A stretch of DNA of 11,398 nucleotides. Origin: Cryomorphaceae bacterium. Lineage in GTDB: Bacteria > Bacteroidota > Bacteroidia > Flavobacteriales_D > Crocinitomicaceae. Location of the stretch: assembly GCA_027485365.1 (NCBI GenBank), contig JAIXRD010000300.1, positions 1-11,398 of the forward strand. The letters run 5' to 3'. This document shows, one piece after another, positions 1 to 6,280 of this stretch. The translations under genes were made by a program, and so were the position numbers. Numbering within the stretch: the stretch's first letter is position 1; each line of letters begins with the position of its first letter. The notes beneath the pieces are model-generated. The model did no database searches. It worked only from the letters and a program-made list of their open reading frames with translations, and was not told where the DNA came from.

Positions 1-75
1 TCCAAACGTCTCAATGTCCAAATGTCTCAATGTCCAAATGTCTCAATGTCCAAATGTCTCAATGTCCAAATGTCG
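1..75. repeat. 16-bp tandem repeat array (left-truncated)
   Basis: The unit TCCAAATGTCTCAATG is repeated with a 16-bp period from base 1, giving four full copies and a partial fifth that ends near base 74. Each unit consists of two similar octamers, TCCAAATG and TCTCAATG, which differ at two positions, so the basic period is really 8 bp with consensus TCYMAATG. The first copy has one change (AACG for AATG). The array begins at or before the window edge, so its full size is unknown. It lies directly downstream of the stop codon of the minus-strand ATPase gene. The 16-bp period is not a multiple of three, and the short open frame crossing it has no other support, so I treat it as a non-coding minisatellite. 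Confidence 0.9.
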
Positions 76-76
76 C

Positions 77-1537
77 CTACAGTCCTGTTAGAAATTCACC
101 GTACAGATCATTAAAGGAAAGTCCTGCGGCTGTTCTTTTTTTAGAGAGCTGCTTAAATTCAACAAGAGCCCAAAGCACAAACTCCATGTGGAACGGAAGA
201 TCAGCTTTAGTTACTTTCGGACAATAATGTTGTACCAATTTCTGCAAGGGTTTGATGGCTAATAGCGTTTTTAGATGTACTTTCTCTGGTGCTTCTTCCA
301 ACAATTCCATTTCATCGGCATCAAAAAACCACTGCAACACCTCATCATACGCAGTTTCTTGGTCTTGTTTTTTTAATTTTTCAATTTTCGGGAAAGATTG
401 AAGAAACAGCGTTTTCGTTGCCGCACTGATTAAGTGTTCCGCCACAAAGGAGGTTCCCTCCTGCTCTCCTTCGTAAACAAGTTCCATCTTCCCCGTAAGC
501 GATGGAATCATGCCCAGCAAGTCGCTATATCGAACGGTTGTTTCCGTTTCATTATTCATCAAGGCTCGTCGCTCCGCCGTACTAATTAAGTTCTCATAGG
601 CCGTAATACTCATTCGTGCACTCACGCCGCTTTTTTGGTCAATATACTCACTCTCACGAGCTTCAAATGCAATTTGCTCTAAGATATCCTTAGCGAGTTC
701 CGGAACATGTACCGTGCATAAGCGTTGGTCTAAGTGCGCTGATTCTTGCTGCGTTATCTGTTTTGCAATTTCAATAGTTGGCGCATAATGGGTTAAGATT
801 TGGGAACCAATTCGATCTTTAAGTGGCGTAACAATGCTGCCTCTATTGGTATAATCCTCTGGATTCGCGGTAAACACAAAGTGAACATCGAGCGGCAAAC
901 GCAATTTAAACCCGCGAATTTGCACGTCACCTTCCTCTAACATGTTAAACAAGGCCACCTGAATTCGTGCTTGTAAATCAGGTAATTCATTGATTACAAA
1001 TAAACAACGGTTCGCTCGTGGTATCATTCCAAAATGTATCACACGGTCATCGGCATAACTAAGTTTTAGGTTCGCCGCTTTGATGGGGTCTATATCCCCA
1101 ATTAAATCTGCAATGGTTACGTCTGGAGTGGCTAATTTTTCAAAAAAGCGTTCAGAACGATGTAGCCACGAAATCGGTGTATCATCTCCTTTTTCTGCGA
1201 TCAAATCCCGGGCATAGCGACTAATTGGATGAAAGGGATCATCGTTCATTTCACTGCCGGATACATAGGGAATATATTCGTCCAATAAATTAACCATCAG
1301 GCGAGCAATTCTTGTTTTTCCCTGTCCACGCAAACCCAATAAATTGATATTGTGCTTAGAAAGTATGGCACGTTCCAATTGTGGAATAACCGTTTGTTCA
1401 TACCCGTGCATCCCTGGAAACGAATTTTTCCCCGCTTGAATATTCAGAATTAAGTTATCTCGTAATTCAGTTTTAATTGTTTTCGGTTGGTATCCAGATG
1501 CTTTGAGCGCGCCAAAAGTGCTTAGAGAAGTATTCAT
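77..1537 (-). CDS. MoxR-type AAA+ ATPase (ChlI/MoxR superfamily)
   Basis: This is a cytosolic AAA+ ATPase of the MoxR / magnesium-chelatase ChlI type, 486 residues. The Walker A loop GLRGQGKT is at residues 68-75. The Walker B segment LFVINE is at 179-184, followed by the ELPDLQARIQ stretch. Sensor 1 lies in TANPEDYTNRG (223-233) and the probable arginine finger is R242 in LKDRIG. Asn replaces the usual Asp before the Walker B Glu. From memory, actinobacterial relatives of the Rv0958 type share this NE form together with the NPEDYTNRG and LKDR motifs. The C-terminal third would be the helical lid plus a family-specific extension. The ATG start sits 3 bp after the stop of the VWA gene, so the two are co-transcribed. 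MoxR ATPases typically act with VWA proteins to remodel or assemble protein complexes or insert metals; the substrate here is unknown. Automated names such as sigma-54 activator or magnesium chelatase would be misleading, because no other chelatase gene is present. Confidence 0.9.
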   Translation of the reverse strand: MNTSLSTFGALKASGYQPKTIKTELRDNLILNIQAGKNSFPGMHGYEQTVIPQLERAILSKHNINLLGLRGQGKTRIARLMVNLLDEYIPYVSGSEMNDDPFHPISRYARDLIAEKGDDTPISWLHRSERFFEKLATPDVTIADLIGDIDPIKAANLKLSYADDRVIHFGMIPRANRCLFVINELPDLQARIQVALFNMLEEGDVQIRGFKLRLPLDVHFVFTANPEDYTNRGSIVTPLKDRIGSQILTHYAPTIEIAKQITQQESAHLDQRLCTVHVPELAKDILEQIAFEARESEYIDQKSGVSARMSITAYENLISTAERRALMNNETETTVRYSDLLGMIPSLTGKMELVYEGEQEGTSFVAEHLISAATKTLFLQSFPKIEKLKKQDQETAYDEVLQWFFDADEMELLEEAPEKVHLKTLLAIKPLQKLVQHYCPKVTKADLPFHMEFVLWALVEFKQLSKKRTAAGLSFNDLYGEFLTGL

Positions 1538-1540
1538 GTG

Positions 1541-2650
1541 TTAGTTGATTCGTTTTTTTCTGTTTGTTTCATAGTCGTGAAAGATCATTTCTCCAAGTCC
1601 TTTTATGCCCGTGAAGAATGCTTTTCCTTTGTTCGATGCCGTAAATTCCTCCACAAAGGTCATCAAATACGGATCTTGTGCAATCATGAAGGTCGTAATC
1701 GGAATGTGCATTTTTCGTGCTTGCGCAGCCATGGTATAGCATTTCTCTACAATGTAATCATCCAAGCCATTGCTGTTTTTGTAATATTGTCCGTCCGGTA
1801 AGCGAAGGCAACTCGGTTTACCGTCTGTGATCATGAATATTTGCTTGTTGGTATTCCGTTTTCTGCGCAAGATATCCATAGCCAATTCCAAACCTGCCAC
1901 CGTATTGGTGTGATATGGCCCTACATTCAGGTATGGAAGATCCTTGATTTTTATCGGCCATGCGTCATCACCAAACACAATAACATCCAGGGTATCTTTC
2001 GGATAAGATGTAGTAATCAGTTCAGCCAAAGCCATGGCTACTTTTTTTGCCGGCGTAATTCGGTCTTCCCCGTACAAAATCATGCTGTGGCTAATATCAA
2101 TCATTAACACCGTACTCATTTGAGATTTATGGTGCGTATCTTCAACCACTAAATCCTGCTCCGTTAATTTAAACTCGCCAACCCCGTTGTTGATTTGCGC
2201 ATTCTTTAAGCTTTCCGTCACCGAAATGTGCTCCACTGAGTCGCCAAATTGAAAATTCCGAAACTCACCCGTTGACTCATCGCCTTGACCACTCTTTTTG
2301 GATTTATGATTTCCCATGCCATTTTTTCGAATCTTTCCGAAAATTTGATCCATGGCTTTCTTACGAAGGGTGCGCTCGGTTTTAGCCGTTATCGACAAGC
2401 CTCCTTGATTATTTGCTTGGATTTCTTCCCTTAAATATCCTTTTTTCTTGAGGTCTTCAATGAAATCATCCATGGTATAGTCCTCGGTGGTTAACTTATA
2501 CTCCTGATCAATAACGTTCATCCATTCCATGGCCTCTTCCATATCTCCTGACGTATGGGTAATAATTTCCATGAACACATCGAACAAGGTTTCGAATGGT
2601 GTTTGGTCTGGAGCATCGTAAGGTGTAAAAACGTAACCTGATTTTCGCAT
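1541..2650 (-). CDS. VWA-domain protein, partner of the MoxR ATPase
   Basis: This 369-residue protein lacks a signal peptide or obvious membrane segment, so it is probably cytosolic. Residues 1 to about 100 form a mainly charged, helical N-terminal region, and about 105-130 is a Gly/Lys/Ser-rich linker. From about residue 178 it carries a von Willebrand factor A domain. The metal-ion-dependent adhesion site is visible: DISHS at 185-189, a Thr in YHTNT around 246-250, and TDG at 275-277. The MIDAS therefore looks competent for divalent metal binding. It is the first gene of a two-gene operon, ending 3 bp before the MoxR-type ATPase. In the wider family the VWA protein acts as adaptor or metal-dependent effector for the ATPase, and that role is inferred here. 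It is transcribed divergently from the J-KTSC gene across a 131-bp gap. I found no convincing TAnnTTTG box for it. Confidence 0.88.
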   Translation of the reverse strand: MRKSGYVFTPYDAPDQTPFETLFDVFMEIITHTSGDMEEAMEWMNVIDQEYKLTTEDYTMDDFIEDLKKKGYLREEIQANNQGGLSITAKTERTLRKKAMDQIFGKIRKNGMGNHKSKKSGQGDESTGEFRNFQFGDSVEHISVTESLKNAQINNGVGEFKLTEQDLVVEDTHHKSQMSTVLMIDISHSMILYGEDRITPAKKVAMALAELITTSYPKDTLDVIVFGDDAWPIKIKDLPYLNVGPYHTNTVAGLELAMDILRRKRNTNKQIFMITDGKPSCLRLPDGQYYKNSNGLDDYIVEKCYTMAAQARKMHIPITTFMIAQDPYLMTFVEEFTASNKGKAFFTGIKGLGEMIFHDYETNRKKRIN

Positions 2651-2700
2651 AAGAAACTGTATGAAATTGAAACACGAAGTTTACTAAAAAGTTCAAATAA

Positions 2701-2720
2701 TCGCTTGAAAACTTAAGCGA
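2701..2720. repeat. Inverted repeat in divergent promoter region
   Basis: TCGCTT at 2701-2706 and AAGCGA at 2715-2720 are perfect inverted arms. The inner bases could add a G-U and an A-T pair to give an 8-bp stem with a tetraloop. It lies between two divergent genes, so it is not a normal terminator position. It could be an operator for either gene, or it could be chance. No T-tract follows on either strand. Confidence 0.3.
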
Positions 2721-2753
2721 TTCGGTTAATTTTCGCACCCCATCCTTTTTACC

Positions 2754-2761
2754 TACCTTTG
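2754..2761 (+). promoter_or_regulatory. Bacteroidota-type -7 promoter box for the J-KTSC gene
   Basis: TACCTTTG matches the Bacteroidota sigma-factor -7 consensus TAnnTTTG exactly and lies 20 nt before the ATG at 2782. Transcription would start around 2767-2769 and give a very short leader. A good -33 TTG is not evident; the T-rich stretch near 2729-2733 is the closest candidate. Confidence 0.6.
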
Positions 2762-2781
2762 GCATCAAATAGCCAAGCTCC

Positions 2782-3231
2782 ATGAAACGCATCAATCAAT
2801 ACAAAAAATTATTTCAAATCGAAGACCAGATTGAGTTGGGCGCACTTAAATCAACCTACAGAAGCCTTGTAAAACAATGGCATCCTGACAAGTTTCAAGA
2901 CGATGATCCAATGAAAGCAGAGGCCGAACTCATGGGCCGAGAAATAACTGATGGCTATCATTTTTTAGTGAGTATTGCCCCAGAAACGATTGAAGCCAAC
3001 CGTCCCGAGTACGAACAAGTTATTATGGAATGTGGCATAGCCGATTACAAACATAAAGGCCTACTGCTTGAAATTACCTTCACCAACGGCGACAGCTACG
3101 AGTACTTCGGTGTCAATGCAAATGTTTTTAAAAAATTCATCAACGCAGACAAGCAAGTACGCTTTGCGAAACGCTTTATCTACGATGCTTACCTGTATCG
3201 TAAATCTAAAAAAGGCGTCTCAGAAGAATAG
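2782..3231 (+). CDS. J-domain protein with C-terminal KTSC domain
   Basis: This is a 149-residue cytosolic protein. Residues 5 to about 62 form a J domain with the diagnostic HPD tripeptide at 34-36, preceded by a helix with the YRSLVKQW pattern, so it should stimulate a DnaK-type chaperone. Residues about 86-141 match the KTSC domain, a roughly 60-residue module named for its occurrence at the C-terminus of some lysyl-tRNA synthetases. Its central YxY is at 106-108, followed by the NANVFKKFINADK segment and a basic, aromatic C-terminal helix. KTSC is of unknown function and has been suggested to bind RNA. The Gly/Phe-rich linker and zinc domain of full DnaJ are absent, so this is a class C-like co-chaperone. 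It is divergent from the MoxR/VWA operon and convergent with the crtY-blh gene, whose stop lies 6 bp away. The start is supported by the promoter box 20 nt upstream. Confidence 0.85.
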   Translation: MKRINQYKKLFQIEDQIELGALKSTYRSLVKQWHPDKFQDDDPMKAEAELMGREITDGYHFLVSIAPETIEANRPEYEQVIMECGIADYKHKGLLLEITFTNGDSYEYFGVNANVFKKFINADKQVRFAKRFIYDAYLYRKSKKGVSEE

Positions 3232-3237
3232 GCTTAA

Positions 3238-5223
3238 TCAAGCTCCAACCGAAGATTTCCGATAGAGGGTAGCCATGAGCACCACATGAGGAAAGCTGAG
3301 AGCGGCAAGAAATATGAAAACTTGTCCCCAAGTGAACGGTGCGAAATAGGCATTTAGTCCAAACAATAAACAAGCACCTAAAGTAAAAGGTAATGCTTGA
3401 ATCCAACGTTGCATATCCGAGTCGGTATTCAATTCTTGCAACTTCTTCCAACCATGGAAACTGTGCTGAAAAATAAAGAAAACAGCGAAAGCCGGTATCA
3501 AGGGAAGGGCACTCAAAATCAAGAGCGACAGCACACTGGTTATCATGAATCGATTTCTTTTCCATCCAATAAAAAAGGCACCACCGAATAGAATCCACCA
3601 CGTGCCAAAAGAATTAAATGCATCCAAATCAAAGGGTACTGTCACCTTCATTTCACGTAAAATCAAGAACGTCTCATGGAAATGACTACCAAGTATGCCG
3701 CCCAAAACAAAACAGCCCCAGAGAAATGCCATACCCGATCTACCCAAGCGCCAATGTGCAAAATCAGCCTCCCCAAAATGCCACATGGAATAACCAAGAA
3801 ACAGGAGTAATCCACCCCACGGACTTAGTGAAAAAACCCCAAGAATCAAGGCTCCAAGACCAAGGTACATCAACACATACCGTAGCATATTCCAACCCCA
3901 AGGTTTTTTTAAAGCATGCAAATGATCAAGGGCGCCGTGTGGAATCCCAAGGACTAACATTCCAATACCCAATACCCCATAAACCAAGGGCATTTGTCCG
4001 ACCGCTTGAAGTAAAAAGACCATACAGCTGATTAGCAGCATTGGGGTCAACCAGTGGAAAACTTTGGAACTTCTCCAAACCATATCCTTCACGGCGGCAC
4101 CAACAAAAAGTCCGAACGGTAGGCTTTTTAAGATTTGAAGGTCTTCACGAAAAGTGCTGCGCTCATCTAAAAATTTAAACACCTGTGTCGCAGCATTTTG
4201 CTTAAACAATTGGGTAAAAATGCGTGATCCTTGCGCTGGTTGATCGCGAAGTAGTTGCAGCAACAAGCGATCGTAATAAGCAAAGCGCGTTTTTCTACTT
4301 TTAATGGGTTCCCTGTTCGATTTGATTCCCTGAACCACCTGCTTTGCAAAAGTCAAGGACCGTTCAAAAGAATACCCTGTGCTCGGTTTCAGCATGCCCG
4401 CGCGCTCCCCGGTATTAATCCACGTACTGCTGGATTTATTCACTGAAATAGCATGGCTAAACATTGGAATCACGCCCTTTTCTTTGTCTTCAATCGAATA
4501 AGGTATCGAATGCTCGGTTAAATAGCTTAACAATGCCTGCTCTGCACGTTCTGAAGGAAGTAACTCTTGGCCAAACCGAGTTATTTCAACTAAAGCGCGA
4601 TGTGCATCGAAAGGCAAAACGTACATAAACTGAGTAGCTCCTTCTTGCTGCACATTAAAGTCCATCATTGTAAAGCAATCTGCATCAAACACCGGACGAT
4701 CGGATTTAATTTCCCACCCATAAAAACTTTGAAACAAGCGTGTTTCACTTGCATTTGGATCAACATAACTTGGTGGACGGTTATCAAAAACTAAGGAAGC
4801 GGTAAGCTGCTCCCCCAAGATTGTTATTTGTGGGTTTTCGCCATCCGTTTTAGGGATTCCATCATACTTGATTTGAATGATTCGAGCGTTTTCTCGGGTA
4901 AGAAGCAATTGAACGTTTTCACTCAAGGTTCTCCCCGAAATGCGATAGTAACGAAGCGAATCTAACGATTGAACTTTTTCCCCGACATGCACTTTACTCC
5001 ACTGAGTTTCAACCAGCGTTGATAAGAAGCATGAATTCACCCGTTCCGGTTCCATCCAAAAACAAAAGGTCCGATCATTTTTTATAATCTGGTTTGGTTC
5101 AATGACCAAGATGCGTTTATTGGTCAACATTCCTTCAGCCTCTAACTGAAGTAATATAAGGCTGTTTCCGCAACCCAGTCCCAGAAAAACATAATCATAA
5201 GGAATAGAATCGGACAAGGTCAT
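3238..5223 (-). CDS. crtY-blh: Lycopene beta-cyclase / beta-carotene 15,15'-dioxygenase fusion (CrtY-Blh)
   Basis: One uninterrupted 661-residue frame joins two consecutive enzymes of retinal synthesis. Residues 1 to about 385 are a CrtY-type flavin-dependent lycopene cyclase. It has the dinucleotide-binding loop GLGCGN (15-20), an acidic IEP after the second strand (41-43), DRTFCFW (50-56), MMDF (186-189), YVLPFD (201-206), LVEIT with probable catalytic Glu213, GVIPM (250-254), and the C-terminal NTGERAGMLKPSTGYSF signature (270-286). Residues about 390-661 are a Brp/Blh-family dioxygenase with about eight hydrophobic segments. Its His-rich motifs are IPHGALDHLH (427-436), HFGEADFAH (482-490), QHSFHGW (586-592) and FPH (644-646), which probably include the iron ligands. 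The predicted reactions are lycopene to beta-carotene, then cleavage to two retinals in the inner membrane. Each half is close to the length of the free-standing enzyme. No rhodopsin or other carotenoid gene is in the window. The ATG at 5223 fits the start of the Rossmann domain. Confidence 0.92.
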   Translation of the reverse strand: MTLSDSIPYDYVFLGLGCGNSLILLQLEAEGMLTNKRILVIEPNQIIKNDRTFCFWMEPERVNSCFLSTLVETQWSKVHVGEKVQSLDSLRYYRISGRTLSENVQLLLTRENARIIQIKYDGIPKTDGENPQITILGEQLTASLVFDNRPPSYVDPNASETRLFQSFYGWEIKSDRPVFDADCFTMMDFNVQQEGATQFMYVLPFDAHRALVEITRFGQELLPSERAEQALLSYLTEHSIPYSIEDKEKGVIPMFSHAISVNKSSSTWINTGERAGMLKPSTGYSFERSLTFAKQVVQGIKSNREPIKSRKTRFAYYDRLLLQLLRDQPAQGSRIFTQLFKQNAATQVFKFLDERSTFREDLQILKSLPFGLFVGAAVKDMVWRSSKVFHWLTPMLLISCMVFLLQAVGQMPLVYGVLGIGMLVLGIPHGALDHLHALKKPWGWNMLRYVLMYLGLGALILGVFSLSPWGGLLLFLGYSMWHFGEADFAHWRLGRSGMAFLWGCFVLGGILGSHFHETFLILREMKVTVPFDLDAFNSFGTWWILFGGAFFIGWKRNRFMITSVLSLLILSALPLIPAFAVFFIFQHSFHGWKKLQELNTDSDMQRWIQALPFTLGACLLFGLNAYFAPFTWGQVFIFLAALSFPHVVLMATLYRKSSVGA

Positions 5224-5351
5224 GCATGGTTAGATTATTTGATATAGTAGTAAAATCATAACCCAAAACAATTCAATTTGTTTAAGAACGAGTAAAATTG
5301 TAACCAAATAAAAAAAAACAATTACTTTCATATTGTATTTCGAACCTTAAA

Positions 5352-5427
5352 TGGTACCAACCGAGTGAAGACACCACGGTGGTAAAACGATACGGACTTT
5401 AAAGTCAAAAAAAACGTTGGTTTCCAA
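5352..5427. promoter_or_regulatory. Cluster of four short dyad-symmetric elements in the crtY-blh upstream region
   Basis: Four inverted repeats lie in the 251-bp gap between divergent genes. They are TGGTACCA (5352-5359, perfect), ACCAC-g-GTGGT (5373-5383), GACTTTAAAGTC (5395-5406, perfect 12 bp) and TTGG-ttt-CCAA (5417-5427). Their centres are at about 5355.5, 5378, 5400.5 and 5422, roughly 22 bp apart, or about two helical turns. The sequences differ, so they are not copies of one operator. They could bind a regulator or regulators of retinal synthesis, or be coincidental. The rest of the gap is A/T-rich, with an A-tract near 5311-5318 and no other recognisable element. Confidence 0.25.
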
Positions 5428-5444
5428 TTAAATCGAAATGCAAA

Positions 5445-5452
5445 TAAGTTTA
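5445..5452 (+). promoter_or_regulatory. Possible -7 promoter box for the two-gene unit at 5475
   Basis: TAAGTTTA matches TAnnTTTG at all but the last base and ends 22 nt before the ATG at 5475. A TTG at 5417-5419 is a potential -33 element, but the spacing of 25 bp is longer than usual. A second near-match, TAAATTTT at 5461-5468, is too close to the start codon to be preferred. Confidence 0.3.
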
Positions 5453-5474
5453 TTCACGTTTAAATTTTATTTGT

Positions 5475-5834
5475 ATGAAAAAACAAGTGATTGTTTGGTT
5501 AAAAAATGGCATGATTGCCAAGATGAATGCGCAGGTTATTGCTGCAACGAGTCACCAGGTTACCTTTCCAAGTACCACCGTAGATTTACCGCTACTGATT
5601 GAAATAAGCCATCACGGATTAACGACCCTAATCGACCTTAGCGGATTCAAGGATTGCGTGGTGCTTCAATTTGGGGAAGATCGTTATTTCACAGGGGCGA
5701 CCTATTGTCAGAACCGCAACACCGGAGCTTTTATGATTCAATCTCAAGCCCGGTTTATTGTCTTGATGCCGCTTCCACTTCCCTTTCCATTAGAGGAAAC
5801 AGAAGAACTCATGATTAAAGAAATCGAAGCATGA
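5475..5834 (+). CDS. Uncharacterised small protein, first gene of a coupled pair
   Basis: This is a 119-residue protein that I cannot assign to a family. It has no signal peptide and no clear membrane segment. The first 100 residues look like alternating beta strands, for example QVIVWLKNGMIAKM at 4-17, followed by a hydrophobic segment ending in RFIVLMPLPLPFP (93-105). The C-terminus is acidic. Cys61 and Cys78 are the only cysteines. Its TGA overlaps the ATG of the next gene in the sequence ATGA (5831-5834), which indicates translational coupling and suggests the two products act together. It is divergent from crtY-blh, but nothing in the sequence proves a link to carotenoids. It is probably a real gene because of the coupled overlap and the promoter-like box upstream. 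Confidence 0.7.
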   Translation: MKKQVIVWLKNGMIAKMNAQVIAATSHQVTFPSTTVDLPLLIEISHHGLTTLIDLSGFKDCVVLQFGEDRYFTGATYCQNRNTGAFMIQSQARFIVLMPLPLPFPLEETEELMIKEIEA

Positions 5835-6241
5835 GTTCCCAGGATGTATTTCCCCTGAGCGAAGAAAAACGCGCTCAGGGGTATGGAACCTTTCCCTATG
5901 TGATTTTACGACTACACGGCGGTGTGTATATGCAATTTCCCGTTCATTTTTACGAAGAGAAAAATCCAGAGAAACCAGGCTTGCGCGTACGGGTAGATTC
6001 ACTCACCAATGAGAAACAAAATTTCAGCAGCTTATTTAACGTGGTTCGGCAATTCCATCAGCAAATTAATCCAGTGAAAGCCAACGCATTGAAAATGTGT
6101 TTGGTCCTTGCACCTTTTGTTGCATATTTCTTTGAGGACAATGCGTTCACATTTTCAGATGAAATACCCGAAGGGGGGAGTTTAATTGATGCCAACTATA
6201 AGGTGCTCGCCTTAAATTCAGCCCACTTTGTAAATGATTAA
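5831..6241 (+). CDS. Uncharacterised small protein, second gene of a coupled pair
   Basis: This is a 136-residue soluble-looking protein of unknown family. It has no signal peptide. Residues 20-60 look beta-rich (YVILRLHGGVYMQFPVHFY), 64-95 look helical (SSLFNVVRQFHQQINPVKAN), and 97-106 form a short hydrophobic stretch (MCLVLAPFVAYF) that is too short for confident membrane assignment. The C-terminus is a mixed alpha/beta tail ending in HFVND. The start codon overlaps the stop of the preceding gene by 4 bp, so it is translated from the same message. A short hairpin with a T-tract follows the stop codon. There is no evident catalytic motif, and any function would be guesswork. Confidence 0.7.
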   Translation: MSSQDVFPLSEEKRAQGYGTFPYVILRLHGGVYMQFPVHFYEEKNPEKPGLRVRVDSLTNEKQNFSSLFNVVRQFHQQINPVKANALKMCLVLAPFVAYFFEDNAFTFSDEIPEGGSLIDANYKVLALNSAHFVND

Positions 6242-6245
6242 TCAT

Positions 6246-6262
6246 CAGCAAGGTGCTGTTTT
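6246..6262 (+). terminator. Short intrinsic-terminator-like hairpin after the 5831-6241 gene
   Basis: CAGCA (6246-6250) and TGCTG (6254-6258) form a 5-bp stem around a 3-nt AGG loop, followed by TTTT at 6259-6262 and further T-rich sequence. It starts 5 nt after the TAA at 6239-6241 and would end the plus-strand two-gene transcript. The stem is short, so it may be weak. Confidence 0.45.
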
Positions 6263-6280
6263 AGATTTCTAATATTTCTC

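Noticed and set aside
1..75. CRISPR array
   Set aside because: The repeats are 16 bp and directly adjacent with no spacers, and no cas gene is present.
30..227. 65-codon plus-strand open frame across the tandem repeat
   Set aside because: It is a by-product of the repeat and the antisense of the ATPase gene's 3' end, with no recognisable protein features.
3232..3243. Bidirectional terminator between the convergent J-KTSC and crtY-blh genes
   Set aside because: Only a 4-bp stem (GCTT/AAGC) is present, without a proper T-tract on either side.
3206..3601. 131-codon and similar open frames antisense or out of frame to crtY-blh, the VWA gene and the secreted protein genes
   Set aside because: They are shadows of strongly supported genes and show no domain or signal features of their own.
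3238..5223. Two separate genes (crtY and blh) wrongly merged
   Set aside because: The frame runs unbroken through the junction, and the linker encodes sensible protein: the CrtY C-terminus runs directly into the first Blh membrane segment.
5224..5474. B12/light-dependent MerR-type (CarH/LitR) operator for carotenoid control
   Set aside because: The dyads do not repeat one sequence, no such regulator gene is in the window, and I cannot match a known consensus.
5475..5834. Assignment of the first small gene to DUF192 or another known small-protein family
   Set aside because: The characteristic DUF192 GLM and WMxNT-type motifs are absent, so I left it unnamed.
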